Assembly: GCA_004802705.1 (NCBI GenBank)
Contig: SGPL01000393.1
Location: 4,795-31,500, forward strand
Origin: Bondarzewia mesenterica
Taxonomy: Eukaryota; Basidiomycota; Agaricomycetes; Russulales; Bondarzewiaceae
Direction of reading: 5' to 3'
DNA: 26,706 nucleotides
Shown here: piece by piece, positions 1 through 10,173 of the stretch
Position numbering within the stretch: the first letter of the stretch is position 1
Layout of the letters: each line of letters begins with the position of its first letter
Made by a program: the position numbers and the translations under genes
Notes under the pieces: generated by a model
What the model was told of the DNA's origin: nothing
Database searches by the model: none
What the model saw: the letters and a program-made list of their open reading frames with translations, nothing else

Positions 1-488
1 TCTNNNTANCNNTCAGNTTNNANGTTATATATACATCAGAAAAAAAATAAGGTGGTCTNAANATGATCTATTTTTAGCTTATAACAATCAAGAGCAATAT
101 CTCAGTNAATATTNTGCTGATTTTTAATACTATTTTTACATCATGAGTGTCTATACATCAAGGACTTTTACGCATTATACTAAATATAATAGTATTGTAT
201 TGTTTCACATAATAATACTATCAGTAGTATGTTAGGCTTTTATTTTATTAATTCTAAAGAGATATAAGCACTAACCACGCTGTTCTTGTCAGTCAATCTT
301 ATTTAGTTTTAGATCTATTTTGGCTCTATTGTTTGTTTACACATTTTGTATTTGTATAAGCATGGTCTTATGGCGTGCGTTCTCAGTTATCATATTAGAT
401 CTTGTTTATTCTTTTATCTTTATTTGTTGTTTCTGTGACAGCATGCATCATTGGCTTATCTATTATACTCAGCTATATATAAATCTAT
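1..488. other. AT-rich stretch without a recognisable gene
   Basis: This segment is strongly AT-rich and contains scattered N bases up to about position 115. A 71-codon open frame runs from 320 to 535 on the plus strand, but it is hydrophobic, has AT-driven composition and runs into the A-rich repeat, so I do not call it a gene. I see no RNA gene or conserved coding segment here. Confidence 0.6.
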
Positions 489-760
489 TTATAAGAAAAA
501 AAAACATAGGCAAAAAATATAAGAAAAAAACATAGGCAAAAAATATAAGAAAAAAACATAAAAAAAACATAAGAAAAACATAAGAAAAATATAGAAAAAA
601 ACATGAGAAAAAACAATATAAAAAAACATTGAAAAAAAAATAAGAAAAAAACATTGAAAAAAAAATATTAAAAAAAAAACAATAAAAAAACATAAAGAAA
701 AAACATAAGAAAAATATAGAAAAAAAAAACATAAGAAAAAACATGGAAAACAAAACATAG
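489..760. repeat. A-rich simple repeat, units like ACATAAGAAAAA
   Basis: About 270 bp of nearly pure A on the plus strand is interrupted by regularly spaced CATA, CATAAG, CATTG and CATAGG blocks, giving loosely tandem 10-14 bp units. The minus strand therefore reads as Phe-rich open frames in two registers, which are artefacts of composition. The block could be a degenerate microsatellite or an expanded A-rich tail of a retroposed element. The sequence alone does not decide between these. Confidence 0.85.
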
Positions 761-763
761 AGC

Positions 764-945
764 ACATAGTGAAATTTCACTACAAAGCAGTTGATAAAGT
801 AAAAACTACCAGCCTATAGTAAAAACTATGGTAGTATTACTGTAGTCTAATGCATAGTAAAGTTTCACTACGTACATAGTGAAATCAAATCAGCTAATTA
901 GATCACTTCCATTTTGCTGATGTTGTAGGATATAGTAAAACTAGC
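764..945. repeat. Cluster of short palindromic and direct repeats (TAGTGAAA/TTTCACTA type)
   Basis: TAGTGAAATTTCACTA at 767-782 is a perfect 16-bp palindrome. TAGTAAAGTTTCACTA at 855-870 is a near-palindrome of the same family. ACATAGTGAAAT occurs at 764-775 and again at 874-885, and AGTAAAAACTA occurs at 798-808 and 818-828. A related ATAGTAAAACTAG lies near 932-944. The group resembles the ends or interior of a small non-autonomous DNA element or a nested set of them, but no target-site duplication or complete terminal inverted repeat was established. Confidence 0.6.
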
Positions 946-958
946 TGGGCAGCTACAA

Positions 959-1273
959 GTGCCTGTGGTGGCACTGACATCCATTATGCGTGCTAGACGT
1001 GTGACTCATCAGAGTTCAAGTGTCCAAGGATGCAGCGCTCCTTCACAGGAGGATGGCGGTACCAGTGGGTTTGAGAAATCAACACGAGAGGCGAGCGGGA
1101 AGAAGAGAAAGTCAGACAATGAGTTGGGTAGCTCACAGAGCAAGAGGAAGAAGGTGAGCGAGGAATTAGACAAGGAGAAGGAGAAGTGAAAGAAAATGGA
1201 GCTGCACATCAGGACACAAGAAGAAAGGAAGAGCGACAGAAAAATGCTCGAAGAAGGACCAGCACCTATCTGC
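959..1273 (+). pseudogene. Lysine-rich coding fragment with an in-frame TGA
   Basis: The frame encodes a low-complexity polypeptide that is Ser/Gly-rich first and then Lys/Glu/Arg-rich, with a putative nuclear basic patch (KKRKSDNE and SKRKKVSEE). TGA at 1187-1189 interrupts it, yet the same frame continues with KKMELHIRTQEERKSDRKML and ends directly at a good splice donor (GTGAGT at 1274). This suggests a former exon in which CGA became TGA. There is no ATG at the left edge (position 959 is GTG), so the start is unknown. I do not recognise the family. Charged-linker sequences of this kind occur in many mushroom mobile-element-associated proteins, so function cannot be assigned. Confidence 0.4.
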
Positions 1274-2171
1274 GTGAGTGGGTCTAATGTTCATGAATCA
1301 TTCCTTTCATTCCACTGTGATCTTTTTTATTCTTTAGGCCGCTTTGAAGTTGTCTGGTACTTAGTGTTTCATTGAGGTTTCTATGCTTGTACTGACTTGT
1401 ACCATTTGCCATTCTACATAATTCATTGTATGCTTATAGATGCTCTTACTTTCTTATGAAAAATAAAATATATTATTTGTGTTGATATGTACATGCGTAG
1501 TTATGTAAAGCTTGGTAAATTTGGTCGAGTGAACTGAAAATAACCAGATCGGCCAACTTTACCATGCTGATGATTTTTGGAGATGCTATTCAAGGCCTTG
1601 TGTGGCCACCAATGCTTGGTGAGATTAGCTCAACTATTCGGGGTAGACAAGGCCTTGTCAGGCCTGCCAATGCTAGGTAAGATCCTAGAGGTTTCGCTGA
1701 TGTGTGAGAAGTACAAGCTCAAGGAGAGAGAAGAAATGCTAGGTCAGAATAGAAACACGCTGCCAACAGAAGGTAGACTTAAATATAGCCACTATCATTT
1801 GCACTCTGCTACACTCTCTGCTGTCATGCCCAAAAATGGTTTTAAATGAGAACATGGTGAAAAGAAGCACAAATGCCGTAACTCAGCTAAGTCGACAAGC
1901 GCAACTAAGAAAATGAAGCTTGACTATTTTCTCAAACACACTCCCATCATTCACACATACAATCCTTTAAACTTCTACTATTTCAATTATGCAGTCCTTC
2001 TCTACAATCCAAATCTTGATCACATCCTCTACATCTTTAATTTCTGAGCCTAAAACCTAAAATGATCCCATCACAACCACCTCCTCATTTGTTTCCATGC
2101 CTATTCTTATCCCACCACCCTCTATCACTAATTTTTTTACTCCTTTCATGACTATAAACACAATCCTAGAA
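1274..2171. other. Non-coding stretch with a short imperfect duplication
   Basis: I see no convincing gene. A 90-codon open frame at 1577-1849 resembles no family known to me. It contains an imperfect direct repeat: CAAGGCCTTGT...CCAATGCTTGGTGAGAT at 1591-1628 and a related copy at 1648-1688, offset 57 bp, about four fifths identical by eye. The remainder to 2171 is AT-rich and broken in all frames. Confidence 0.5.
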
Positions 2172-2390
2172 ATGGAAGGTCATTGGCAACTCCTCGATGA
2201 ACCTCGATGACCAATTGAAGTTAGCATTCGAGTTGAAGCCTGGCCATTTGGCGTGAATGCAGAAACCCAACTGCGTGGGACAGTTTCACAGGTGATCAGG
2301 TATCAGAGATCTTGGATAGAGGTTGAGGTGATAAGTAGAGAAGAGAGGAGTCTGCTGATTGTACTCAGTCATTGGACAGTCATTTCATAA
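2172..2390 (+). pseudogene. Unrecognised short coding fragment with an in-frame TGA
   Basis: An ATG at 2172 opens a 73-codon frame that is interrupted once by TGA at codon 13 (2208-2210) and ends at TAA 2388-2390. The part after the stop is rich in alternating hydrophobic and charged residues (SWIEVEVISREERSLLIVL), which looks like beta-strand-rich protein rather than random sequence. The codon before the TGA is CGA, and a CGA to TGA change would account for the stop. It could be a decayed piece of a mobile-element protein. I do not recognise it, and an accidental frame is a real possibility. Confidence 0.25.
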
Positions 2391-2869
2391 ATTCGATAAT
2401 ATTCAGCGATTATTAGGTTCACAGGATGTAATACCCACTCGCACATCATCATTTTGCTAGAAGATATTCTGAAGCAGGAAAGGGATAGACAGCGGAGACA
2501 GAGGATATGGGAATGGGCCAGCCGGCTCCAGATTCTCATCTAGATTGTAATTTTCACTGTCTTTGCCATCGTATTTTTCAAATCCTGACTATGTTCTTTA
2601 ACTTTTTCACTCATTTTTTATTCCAAAAATTAAGAAGAGATTTACCATTCAATTTGCAGATTTTATTTGGATTTATTTAGATTTAAAACGGACTTTTATT
2701 TAGAAAACCAATTTTTGAAAATACACTTCCCCCCTCTCTTTTTATTCACAAACTCAAATTTTAGCCTCAAAAACATCATTATCACTATCCTTGGGCAAGA
2801 ATCCAACATTTCCTTATTATTTACAGACTTTACTGAAAATCAGAAATAACTAGAAAGCTGAAGGACATT
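2391..2869. other. AT-rich stretch without a gene
   Basis: Low-GC sequence with stops in all frames apart from a 60-codon AT-driven frame at 2667-2849. I see no repeat, RNA gene or recognisable coding remnant in it. Confidence 0.5.
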
Positions 2870-3061
2870 GAAGAATGTTCTGAAAAAATGAGTAGGAAAG
2901 GATATACCTAAAAAGTTGAAGAAAGAAGTAGAATGTTCTGAAAGAAATAATGGGCAATAATTACTCAAGAATATACAAGAACAGGGAAGAACATTCTAGA
3001 AGAAATTGGAAGAATTTTAATGAGCAGGATCATTCAAGAAAGCAGAAGAACATTCTAGAAA
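2870..3061. promoter_or_regulatory. Array of heat-shock-element-like motifs (GAAnnTTCnnGAA)
   Basis: GAACATTCTAGAA occurs exactly twice (2989-3001 and 3048-3060). Each matches the three-unit inverted GAA/TTC/GAA pattern bound by heat-shock factor in fungi. Two weaker copies, GAATGTTCTGAAA, lie at 2873-2885 and 2931-2943. Copies are spaced about 58 bp. A TATA box follows at about 3192, so the array is placed like an upstream activating region. There is no intact gene directly downstream on the plus strand, which suggests the promoter belongs to a retroelement LTR. Whether HSF binds is inference. Confidence 0.4.
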
Positions 3062-3169
3062 TAGCAAGAATAAGAAAATGGAAGGATAAAGAAGTTGGAA
3101 GAAAATGATGGCATAAGCTGGAAAATTCAGGATGATTAGCAATCATTTGAAAATCAGGGTGATCTGCTT

Positions 3170-3349
3170 ACTAATCAGGTAGAGAAAAAGGTATATAAGG
3201 AGGGCTTTTGGGAGAGCAGCCCCCAAGTTCTTTTTCTGAGAATTCAATTTCACTTGAATTTCTTTCTGGTGGAGAAATTCAAAACATTTTTAAGTAAAGT
3301 CAAAGTCTTTGTAGCAATCAGCTAGGTCATAAATCCTAGGGTTCCTACA
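3170..3349 (+). mobile_element. LTR-like promoter fragment (TATA box to CCTACA end)
   Basis: GTATATAAGG at 3191-3200 is a good TATA box. It is followed by a C-rich/T-rich stretch and then by GGGTTCCTACA ending at 3349. From memory, LTRs of Agaricomycete Ty3-type elements often have a TATA box about 150 bp before a terminal ACA, and HSE-like repeats upstream. No matching 5' end (TG...), second LTR, primer-binding site or target-site duplication was found, so this is at best a truncated solo LTR. The sequence from 3350 to 3644 shows no gene. Confidence 0.3.
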
Positions 3350-3644
3350 ACATCTCTGAAAGCTTTATACATATTCAGTCGTAGTGTTGTTCATATTGCA
3401 ACACCTGAATATAATGATTTTCTTGTGTCACTACTAGCCTGTTGCTCATCCTCCTGAACTATAAATTCAGTTCTGCTCAGATCAATGTAGGAAAAAAAGG
3501 AAAAAAAAAGAAGGGAAAGATAAGCGAGTAGCGAACAAAGAGGAACAGTCAGCATCTACCGAAGACAAATAACAGAGGACATGAACATGGTAGAGGTCAC
3601 CCAACAAGCGACGAAACAAGCGAAGAGAGTTGTAAAATGAGCAA

Positions 3645-6466
3645 TCACATATGTAGGCAAAAAATCGTGACATTCAGGTTGATAAAGAGGACGGTTGATA
3701 AAGAGGACAAGGAAGCGGGCCGCGACAGAGGCATGGTGGGAAGGTGACCGTATTGTCCATGAAAAATACGTGCGTAGAAGAGATACACCCGATATTTCAA
3801 ATCTAGAAAGCTCTGGCTGTTGGTCCAGTATAAGTCCTTCCATACCAATTCTGGGTCATTCCCCGAGGGCCACACGGACTCGAGTTCCACCAGCACCTTC
3901 AATGTGTCTCGCCGATCCCTCCACTTGTCCGATGACAAAGGATCACAACCCAAGGGGTCCTCTTGCCACATAGGGAGCACTCCGCCGCTATTCCACATCC
4001 TAAAGATCTTCGCCTCATGCTCAGCAGCGACCCGCTGATCCTTGTGCTGATATACATCCTTCATGAGCTCCCGATCTAAATCTATGAACTCCAAGCAGAA
4101 GCTCGTGAGCGAGAGCTCCCAGATGATTTCGCCCCAAAGGCTTCTGTCTGTGGCTGTGACCGCGCTCGAGATGTGGCACTTGCCCTATTCAGCGGTCATC
4201 GAGGCATCATATGGCTCGAAACCTGCATGAATGCCAAGGCAAACATTGATATCGGCGCAGCTGGCGATGAGCCTTTGGGCGACGGCCTCACGAGCGCGTT
4301 GCTTTCTGATCACATTTCCCTTTCCCTTGCTATTTGACTGAGGCTTAGTTAATGCATCGCCGTGCAAGTGCTTGTCGGGACCACCGGCACTGAACTGTGT
4401 TCGCGATCTCTTCTCCTTCGGTGGTGGTGGTGGCAGTCGAGCGATCTCATCCGCGGTCACTTTCGGTTGTATGGCACTACCGGCGTCCACGTCGATAGAG
4501 TAATATTGACCCTCAACCGCAATCACCCATTCGGCCTTGATCATGCGAACCTTTTTGTTCTCGGGAGGATTAATAACCTACATAACGAGTCTCATTAAAC
4601 CAATCCTTGCAGAATCAAAGTGATGAAATGGAATCTACCTGCGAGTAAGCCCAGATACGAATGTGCAACCAATTGTAGAAGTCCCTTCTGATGAAATGCC
4701 TCTTATCGGAGAAAAACAGGTGAACCGGCAGGAGGGAATAATCGAGCAATTGGTTGGGCACATCACCAATGGACTTCATGGTCTGGAGCACCCTCAACTA
4801 ACTGGGGGCAAGCGGAGGGAGCCATTTGGGGCGAGCAACTCGCTGGCTCACCTGAATAGGTTTGGCACCCGCCCTCTTTAAACTCCCTTTTGGCCCTGAC
4901 AACTGAGATGCTCCTGGGAGTTGAGAAGATGGCGCTGTGTTTTGTGATGCACCAGATGATGATGATGATGGATTACCAGATACCCAAGCCGCACGGAGAC
5001 CGATGGGCTGAGAGTGAGCAGCGACTTTCTGGACTGGCATGTTTGGAGCAGCCTGGACTGGCATGTCACCCATTGGGTGGAAGTCACCACCTTTTCGTGA
5101 ATAGAGTCAGAGGAAATGAGACGTGATAGAAGATGATATCTGTACCATAAAGCTTCTCATTGTGGGCGGCAATGAGCTCCGCCCGCTCGACCGGGGTATC
5201 TATGATCACGTCCAAGACATCGTGGGGTGAGCAGTCAGTCACATCCACCTGGAGATGCACAAGAGCTGCATCGGACTTCTGCAATGCCTGAGATTGCACG
5301 ACCGAGGTCATATCCATGAGAGAATATGCTTTGAGTGGACGAAGGGTGGGCTGGCTCGTCAGGCAGAGATGCCGCACAATCTCTTAGATGTTCGAACGGT
5401 CCTCGTGCTCAGCTTCCATCTAAAGAGGTGCCTCGGCTGTATGCACGCCATGCCTCATTATTCTTGAGGTGCTGAAATGTATACCGCTCTGTACGACAGT
5501 CTTGATGCGCTCGATGAGCGTGTTCGTAGTGACTGTGTGAGCTGGCCGAAGCAACTAAACCGGGATTCTGATGCAGAGCATGTGCTCCGCCAAGGTAATA
5601 TTCGAGGTGATAATGCCTCTGACAGGAAGGATGTCTTCGGGACGTTCAACTCGGAAGAATGGGTTGTCCCAGCGCAGCTTCACCACCTCCATGTAGATGA
5701 TCCAGGAGCGTATATCTAGGAGTATCTGCTGGGACTCCCGGAACCAGAGCAAAGTGTCGAAGGTCGACATCAAAACTTGCGTGAGCTGGGTGTATGCGCG
5801 ATAGAGGCAAGCCGATCGATAGGCCTGGTACTTGTAATTCGCGACACGAGAGGCCAAGGCATGTCTATCTAAGCTGGTGTTGCTAGTCATCTGCTTGCAG
5901 CCAATGAGCTCCGACATCTGTTTCACCTTCATCATGGAGGTGCACATGCGGCGAAGTAGTTCATCGCAGAGCGTGCCAACCTGAGCACCAGGTAGATCTT
6001 GACTGACAACAAACTGAGCCGGAGAGAACATTACCCATGGGATGTCGACATCGTCAAATTTGGTGATGCTATGTGAGGGTCCGAGGGGGAATGTAGGGCC
6101 CGGTCCTCGCTCATCACTAATATTGAAGTTGAGGAGGTCGGGGTCCATGGGTGCAGCAATATTGTGCGGTTCCCTATCGAAGTACGCTTGGGGCCATTTC
6201 GTGTGTTCAAATGGACCGAGCATATCATCTGAATGGTACGTGAAAGGCTGGTTTTCGACATGCATGGGTGGTTCCGGGGTGAAAGGCATATTGGGCGAGG
6301 AAAGTAATAGAGTGTAGTTGGTGTTGGGTACAGGGGATAAAATGAGGCAGTCTCTTGCTGTGATGATCTCACTCTCAATATGGCTTCGGCGTGATGTCAT
6401 CAACTTGCAGAATGAGCAGAATGGCCTCGGATGTTGGTCGGAGGTGGCAGCAACGGGTGTAGCCAT
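3645..6466 (-). pseudogene. Multi-exon hypothetical protein of an expanded mushroom family, three in-frame stops
   Basis: The start is taken as ATG at 6466 (MATPVAATSDQHPRP). Exon 1 runs 6466-5485, with a Cys pair near the N-terminus (CSFCKLM) and a helical segment around YRAYTQLTQVLMSTFDTLLW. Exon 2 begins at 5382 and contains IIDTPVERAELIAAHNEKLY. A later exon ends at 4639 and joins cleanly across a 61-nt intron to an exon beginning at 4577 (VINPPENKKVRMIKAEWV). The last part includes LSSDKWRDRRDTLKVLVELE. The junction near 5091-5030 and the 3' end after about 3790 are unresolved. TAG codons interrupt it at 5555-5557, 4798-4800 and 4185-4187, each with clear coding sequence continuing in the same frame. 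From memory it resembles an unnamed Agaricomycete family with SSDWRQR- and PVW-type motifs. Biochemical function is unknown. It is divergent from the Ulp1-like gene and shares its upstream region. Confidence 0.6.
3677..3708. repeat. Perfect 16-bp tandem duplication
   Basis: GGTTGATAAAGAGGAC occurs twice without a gap at 3677-3692 and 3693-3708, inside the 3' part of the minus-strand pseudogene. The perfect identity suggests a recent slippage event. Confidence 0.9.
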
Positions 6467-6932
6467 GGTGTGCAAGGATGTCAGAGAAGTCACAGTCTGA
6501 GGCTACATGCACGCGATGAGCGGGAGCAGACACTGAAGCAGAAAAAAAAAATAGAGAGCTTACTGGATAGAAATACTAGAGATTTGTCTCCTTTGCAGAC
6601 CTTATACTTGTATAAGTTGGAACTGCCAGTCAGAGGTCGGGCAGTATCGAAAAGAAAATTGGGGTGCCGTAGACTAAGAAGACGGTTTGTGTGCCAGTGA
6701 TACACCCACCTAAAAATGATCTGCGTCAAGCAGATGGAGTCTGTGTGCATGCGTCTAGCGGACAGCGACAGCTCGAATTGAAGGGGTGCACAGCCAAGGA
6801 AGAGTGGAATGTCCAGTAGGCTGTTGGCTGGGACACAGCAGTTCAGTGGATGTCGTACTGAGACTCAGATGATGATGGTGGTGATGATGATGACTCTACG
6901 ATGAATCAGATATCTATATAAGGCTCGAGTGG
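6467..6932. promoter_or_regulatory. Divergent promoter region with a TATA box
   Basis: This 466-bp spacer separates the minus-strand gene starting at 6466 from the plus-strand Ulp1-like gene. It contains a GATGATGATGG/GATGATGATGAC trinucleotide run at about 6868-6895 and CTATATAAGG at about 6914-6923. If that TATA box is used, the ATG at 6933 is too close to the transcription start, and an internal ATG at 7131 may be the real start. Confidence 0.4.
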
Positions 6933-9927
6933 ATGATCAGTTTGGTAACGGTGGCAGACTTGGACTCGAGTACTTGCCAAAAGAATTTGGAGTTGAGGTT
7001 GCCGGTGAGCAGTCATAATACTGCCGCGGCACTTCCGCGGCTTCATCAACTTCTTGTCAATTTCAGACAAGCTTCTTCTCAGGCTCTTGTTCTTGATCTT
7101 CGACTTGAACTTGACACGTCAACAACCCAAATGCCTTTTCAGTTGGCCACCCTGAGGCTTCACTTCCGATCCCTACGAGCTAGACGCTGGCAGGTTACCC
7201 TTAGTGTGCTGGACGCAGACTCTGGGTATCTCGATAAGTTAGGAAAGGCTCATCTGACTCTCTTTCGAGTCAAGTTTGTCACTGCCAGTGCTCGCAGTGC
7301 CCTCACCACCATCGCCGTGTCTCTCCCAGTCTCTCGGGGAAATCCTTCTCATTTTTTTCAAATTCTAGTGTCGCCGTCACCACCGCCAATCGTGAAAATG
7401 CTTTACATTGTCACGGAGGCAACGTTATACCAGGACATGCAACATGCTCCATCCACAGAGATGCCCGCTGACATGCGCGAGGCCTTGGGCTTGCCGTCAT
7501 TGTAAGTAATTTCCCTGTCCAACCATTTGACTCATTAAATATGACTATAATGCTGCAATAGGCTAACGCTGCAGCAGGCAAACTAATAGTGATGCTCAGG
7601 TAGCCTCTCCCCCTACCTGCGATTCTGAGTCAACCAACACGTCGTCAGCAAAAAAGCGAGCTCAAGACACCACGTCCACAAAGGGCCAACAGACCAGCAA
7701 ACGCCTTAAGATATCATCCTCAAGGCGCGATTCTCGACCGGCCAACCTGGCGTCACTGACACAGCTAGGTCAAAATGCCACTGCGATCTCATCTACAGCG
7801 CATCCTCACTTGTCCGCCATCATTCGCTTCATGCTATAGCTGCTTCCCGATCGACCAGCAAGTGCCTTAAGACATCGTCTCCAGGGCACGACTCTCGACC
7901 GACCAATCTAGCATCACCAACGCAGCGAGGTTGAAATGCCACCGCAACCTCATCTATAGCGCGCCTTCACTCGTCATGCCCTCATTCACCCGATGTTGTA
8001 GCTGCTCCTCGATTGCTGGATCCCAATCCAACCCAACTGTCCATCGACGACATCCCTCCAGGATTCCGATATCCATTCCACAGTACTGGTGGGGTGCATA
8101 TTGGTGCAGGAGAACTTTCTCGATTGGAGCCCGATCGACGCCTCAATGACAATCTCATCGAATGTGCTTTGAAGTGAGTAATACGTCATCTGCTTTGGGG
8201 AACTTACAGCCTGACAGCCCACGTGTGCAGATTGTGGTACAACGACCTCAACGCCCTGGATCCTATTCTAGCCATGCAAATACACGTATTCAGCCCATTC
8301 TTCTTCAAGAAGATGTAAGTCCTTCACCGCTTTATCGGTTTATAATCTCGACTCTTACACCTTTGCAGTTCTGAAGGCTATAACAGTGTCAAGAGGTACA
8401 CGATGAAGGTGGATGTCTTCACTAAGAGGTTCCTCATAATACCGATCCATGAAGTGCAAGTTTCTCTCTTTCTCTTTTTGTTCTCACCACGGAGTTGGCT
8501 AATAGTCAGCGTCAGCGACGAGTCACACTGATACCTTGCAATTATCACCGACCCAAGCAGGATGCTCGAGAAGCCATCGAACACTTGCGGCACGGTGTAT
8601 TCTCTTCAATCAGCTCAACCTGTAGGCTGGACTTTGGACTCTGGTGCATCCTCGAAGCAATTCGAGGACGGGTAAGTTTTCACATTCCTCATTTGCGGGT
8701 ACAATCTGACGGTATACCAGGACAAAAATCCTCATTTTTGATTCTCTTGGTCGATCATGCTGCACGCCAAAGAAGACTTCCACATATGTCGATTGGCAGA
8801 CTTCTAAGGACCCAGCGCGCCGATTGTGCTACTGGCTGTGGACGGAGGCGCTGACCACTCAGAAACGGGAACTTCTCTTCCCTCCAGCACATATTCAGGT
8901 CAAGGTTAGTGATCACATCGCCTTATCCTGATGTCCTCGCTGAATGAATCAATACAAGCAGGTACCACGACAGCGCGTTGGGTCAGTTGACTGCGGCGTG
9001 CATGTTATCCATCTCGTTTGCATCTTCGTTGCTCATGCCTCCATGCTGATGATGAAAATATGGGTAGGTGCACCTAGTTCCTCTGCAGTGCAAGATTCCC
9101 AATTGATAAGACCTCAGTGTTCATCCCAGACTAGGGCAAACGACAATCTGTCTGCCACAAATCTCGATACTCTCTGGCAGGCTGTCTGTGTTCCTCGTGA
9201 ACGGCAGACACTCAAAAATCATATTTTGGACCTCATGGACGACTGGCGCAGGACACAGGGCACGCCCTCATCGGCATACATACATAGCAATCCCCTCTCA
9301 TCGGGCGAAATATTCCCTTCACCCTCCCATTCAACAACAGGTGCCACACATGATGCCTCGACTCCGCCACAAAATGCTATCTTCAGTGAACGGGATAAAA
9401 TCCAGTCAGTGGCATGGCCTGTAGTCAACTCCTGGCCTCAGGTGCCGAGTGATCTGACCCATTCTTGGGACCAAACATCCCCATGGATATCTGATGCCAC
9501 CCCGGTCATGGCAGTTCCTCAACTAAAGAAAAAGCCGAAGAAAGCGAAGAAAAATACAAAGCAGCGACCATTGGGCGTCAAGTCCTGTCAAGCACCGACT
9601 CTGGGCAACACAATCTGGGGTAAAATCTAGGAGTTTGTCTATCTCTTCGAGAATGTTGATGAGGTCATGGAGGATTTGAAAAAGGACATGTGGCACGTGG
9701 ATGAGAAATTGAGGAAGTGGGAGAAGAAGGGTGTTTTGGAAAAGCTGGGCAATCAGAAGGTTCGAGAGGATGTGAAGGACTACTTTACTGAGGCAGTTGA
9801 GAGGATTAAGGGCACAAGAGTGGGAGTCATCATCGCTGGGAGATCTGCACCCTGGGAGCAACTTGACGCTCTCAAAAAGGCGGGATATGACTTCGATGCT
9901 GATTCAGAGGAGGAATACTTGGATTGA
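6933..9927 (+). pseudogene. Ulp1/C48-type SUMO-protease-like gene, interrupted
   Basis: The peptidase domain is assembled from exons 8231-8314, 8369-8453, 8523-8671, 8721-8904 and 8962 onward. It shows the family signature RLNDNLIECALKLWYNDL, catalytic His in ESH at 8526-8528, Asp in ILIFDSLG, the oxyanion Gln in VPRQ (8971-8973) and nucleophile Cys in DCGVHV (8992-8994). C48 peptidases cleave SUMO-like modifiers from proteins. TGA directly follows the catalytic His (8529-8531), where family members carry Trp. A second stop, TAG at 9628-9630, splits the C-terminal Lys-rich tail, which then continues in frame to 9927 (EEYLD). The N-terminal part (from 6933 or 7131) is unrecognised and joins by an intron at 7502-7574. 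A one-base frameshift and a further TGA lie in the duplicated segment at 7692-8013. The gene is almost certainly non-functional as written. Such peptidases often accompany DNA transposons in fungi. Confidence 0.75.
7692..8013. repeat. 161-bp tandem duplication inside the Ulp1-like gene
   Basis: A segment beginning GACCAGCAA at 7692 is repeated from 7853, with an offset of 161-162 bp. Both copies encode a version of TSKRLKISSSRRDSRPANLAS. Copies differ at roughly one base in five by eye, so the duplication is old. Copy 1 lacks one base near 7811 relative to copy 2, shifting the frame. Copy 2 carries TGA where copy 1 has CAA. Confidence 0.8.
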
Positions 9928-10173
9928 TGCGAGCCCAATCTGGCGGATGATGATTACCTTCGCACTGACTACTGAGATTCATTATGGTGCTCTCAATTCA
10001 TGCCTTTTTTTCTGTGTTGACCTTCTCTTCCCTGTGTTGTCTATCTCATCCTGTACATGCACTTTTCCCAAAAGCGTAAATATATGTTTTCACTTACTCT
10101 TCTATAGATTGACGCTTGGGCTAGCGCTCTTTAATCTCGCTACCATATCTACTTAGATCTGTATCGCTGCTGT
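9928..10173. other. Non-coding spacer
   Basis: I see no gene, RNA or repeat between the end of the Ulp1-like gene and the Plavaka-like fragment. T-rich stretches could be 3' UTR of the former. Confidence 0.5.

Noticed and set aside
469..780. Two long Phe-rich open frames on the minus strand (hydrophobic 'membrane protein')
   Set aside because: They are the complement of the A-rich simple repeat. Both registers stay open because TTT/TTC codons dominate, and there is no gene-like composition.
489..945. CRISPR-like or telomeric array
   Set aside because: Units vary in length and spacing, there are no unique spacers of constant size, and the genome is eukaryotic. It is a simple A-rich repeat next to short palindromes.
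8529..8531. TGA read as selenocysteine or deliberate readthrough in the Ulp1-like gene
   Set aside because: The family has Trp here, fungi of this group are not known to use selenocysteine, and other lesions are present in the same gene.
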